A DNA stretch of 6,186 nucleotides from a candidate division FCPU426 bacterium (lineage in GTDB: Bacteria > Oederibacteriota > PGYV01 > Palsa-1178), in contig PMTB01000112.1 in assembly GCA_003167475.1 (NCBI GenBank), positions 1 to 6,186 on the forward strand, read 5' to 3'. Under the pieces are notes generated by a model, which was given only the letters and a program-made list of their open reading frames with translations, was not told the origin of the DNA and ran no database searches. Positions 5,737 through 6,186 of this stretch are shown here, in pieces (positions within the stretch are counted from its first letter, which is position 1; the number at the start of each line of letters is the position of its first letter). Made by a program: the position numbers and the translations under genes.

Positions 5737-5741
5737 CCTCC
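5737..5741 (-). promoter_or_regulatory. Ribosome binding site of the broken kinase gene
   Basis: The minus strand reads GGAGG inside a longer G-rich run, 9 nt before the ATG at 5727. It argues for that start over the in-frame ATG at 5787, which is preceded only by AT-rich sequence. Confidence 0.65.
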
Positions 5742-5832
5742 CGCGCTTAATTTTCTTTCTACATTCATCCCATATCTTCCTCTTCATAAATGTAAAAATT
5801 ACTGCTGTTATGTTAAAACTTCTATATCTTTT

Positions 5833-5854
5833 GTGCTGATTTTTTAATCAGCGC
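5833..5854. repeat. Hairpin at the duplication breakpoint
   Basis: GCTGATT and AATCAGC form a 7-bp inverted repeat around TTTT, with weaker outer pairs. The stop codon of the upstream kinase copy (5850-5848) lies in its right arm, and its last base is the one before the repeated sequence begins at 5855. Neither strand has a U-run after it, so it is not a classical terminator. Confidence 0.5.
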
Positions 5855-6186
5855 GATACAACCGGCAAGGTAAACTTAACCGATGTGCCTTTATTTAAAC
5901 CCATGGATTCCACGAAAAGTTTTCCCCCGTGCAGTTCAACCAACTTTTTAGACAGCGGCAAACCAAGTCCCGTCCCTTCGGTTACCCGGGAAAACGGGGT
6001 GTCGACACGGAAAAAACCTTCAAATATTTTATCCATATTTTCAACCGCGATACCCACTCCCGTATCCCATACCGTTACTTCTATATCCGAGCCGGTTTTC
6101 TTCGCCATCATACCGATCTTACCGCCCTCGGGTGTGAATTTAACCGCGTTTGAAAGCAGGTTGTAAACTATCTCTTTTACCTTGAG
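5848..6186 (-). CDS. Sensor histidine kinase without receiver, C-terminal part
   Basis: The frame is open from the right edge to a TGA at 5850-5848 and covers the last 112 residues of a kinase. It contains the HATPase_c domain from the N box (YNLLSNAVKFTPEGG) through G1 (DTGVGI), the F box (FEGFF) and G2 (GTGLGL) to a terminal LPVVSR. Apart from A-to-M and L-to-S changes near the end, the aligned protein is the same as in the neighbouring copy. It stops right where the other copy runs on toward its receiver, so this kinase would act as a plain sensor kinase needing a separate response regulator. All ATP-binding motifs are intact, and it is the likelier functional copy. Its sensor half lies outside the window. 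Confidence 0.85.
   Translation of the reverse strand, partial: LKVKEIVYNLLSNAVKFTPEGGKIGMMAKKTGSDIEVTVWDTGVGIAVENMDKIFEGFFRVDTPFSRVTEGTGLGLPLSKKLVELHGGKLFVESMGLNKGTSVKFTLPVVSR
5855..6186 (-). repeat. Direct repeat, right copy, reaching the window edge
   Basis: This is the partner of 4055-4386 at an exact 1800-bp offset. The differences are mostly silent, which suggests that the shared protein segment was under selection for at least part of the time since duplication, or that the duplication is recent. Confidence 0.95.

Noticed and set aside
5833..5854. Intrinsic terminator after the upstream kinase copy
   Set aside because: The hairpin stem is short and neither strand has a U-run following it.

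Overview
This window looks like a chromosomal stretch from an uncultured, probably Gram-negative-type environmental bacterium. The clues are two putative lipoproteins, a Thr/Pro-rich 'TATPTVTPT' stalk on an NHL propeller, a PAS-GAF hybrid histidine kinase, and AT-rich intergenic DNA around moderately GC-rich genes. Stalks of this kind bring candidate phyla such as Goldiibacteriota to mind. That placement is an impression, not a demonstrated assignment.

Every gene I can support lies on the minus strand, so transcription runs from high to low coordinates. From right to left the layout is: (1) 6186-5848, the 3' end of a sensor histidine kinase ending without a receiver domain; (2) 5727-3753, a second, nearly identical kinase gene (PAS-GAF-HisKA-HATPase-receiver) that is visibly decaying, with an in-frame amber codon, a frameshift and an internal deletion in the receiver; (3) 3460-2720, a class A-type PAP2 acid phosphatase lipoprotein, followed 7 nt later by an 82-residue protein of unknown function; (4) 2463-2392, a short remnant resembling the C-terminus of an FGE-sulfatase (SUMF1) domain protein; (5) 2109-664, an NHL beta-propeller lipoprotein with a repetitive Thr-rich stalk and its own strong promoter; (6) 474-1, the N-terminus of an aconitase-family hydratase of the YbhJ type, also with its own strong promoter.

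The kinase copies form a tandem duplication with a period of exactly 1800 bp and 9 differences in 332 aligned bases. The left breakpoint falls at the junction between the ATPase domain and the receiver, so the upstream copy became a receiver-less kinase while the original 3' end stayed on the downstream, now broken, copy.

The most unusual signal is a set of four related near-palindromic 28-bp elements at 577-604, 636-663, 2221-2248 and 3646-3673. They sit only between genes, all fit the same orientation, and have the 11+6+11 layout of XerC/XerD dif sites. One abuts the stop codon of the NHL gene and another lies just upstream of its promoter, so that gene is bracketed like a cassette. Whether they are Xer-type recombination sites, transcription-factor operators or a dispersed repeat family cannot be settled from the sequence alone. 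Nothing obvious links the genes metabolically; they look like independent transcription units.
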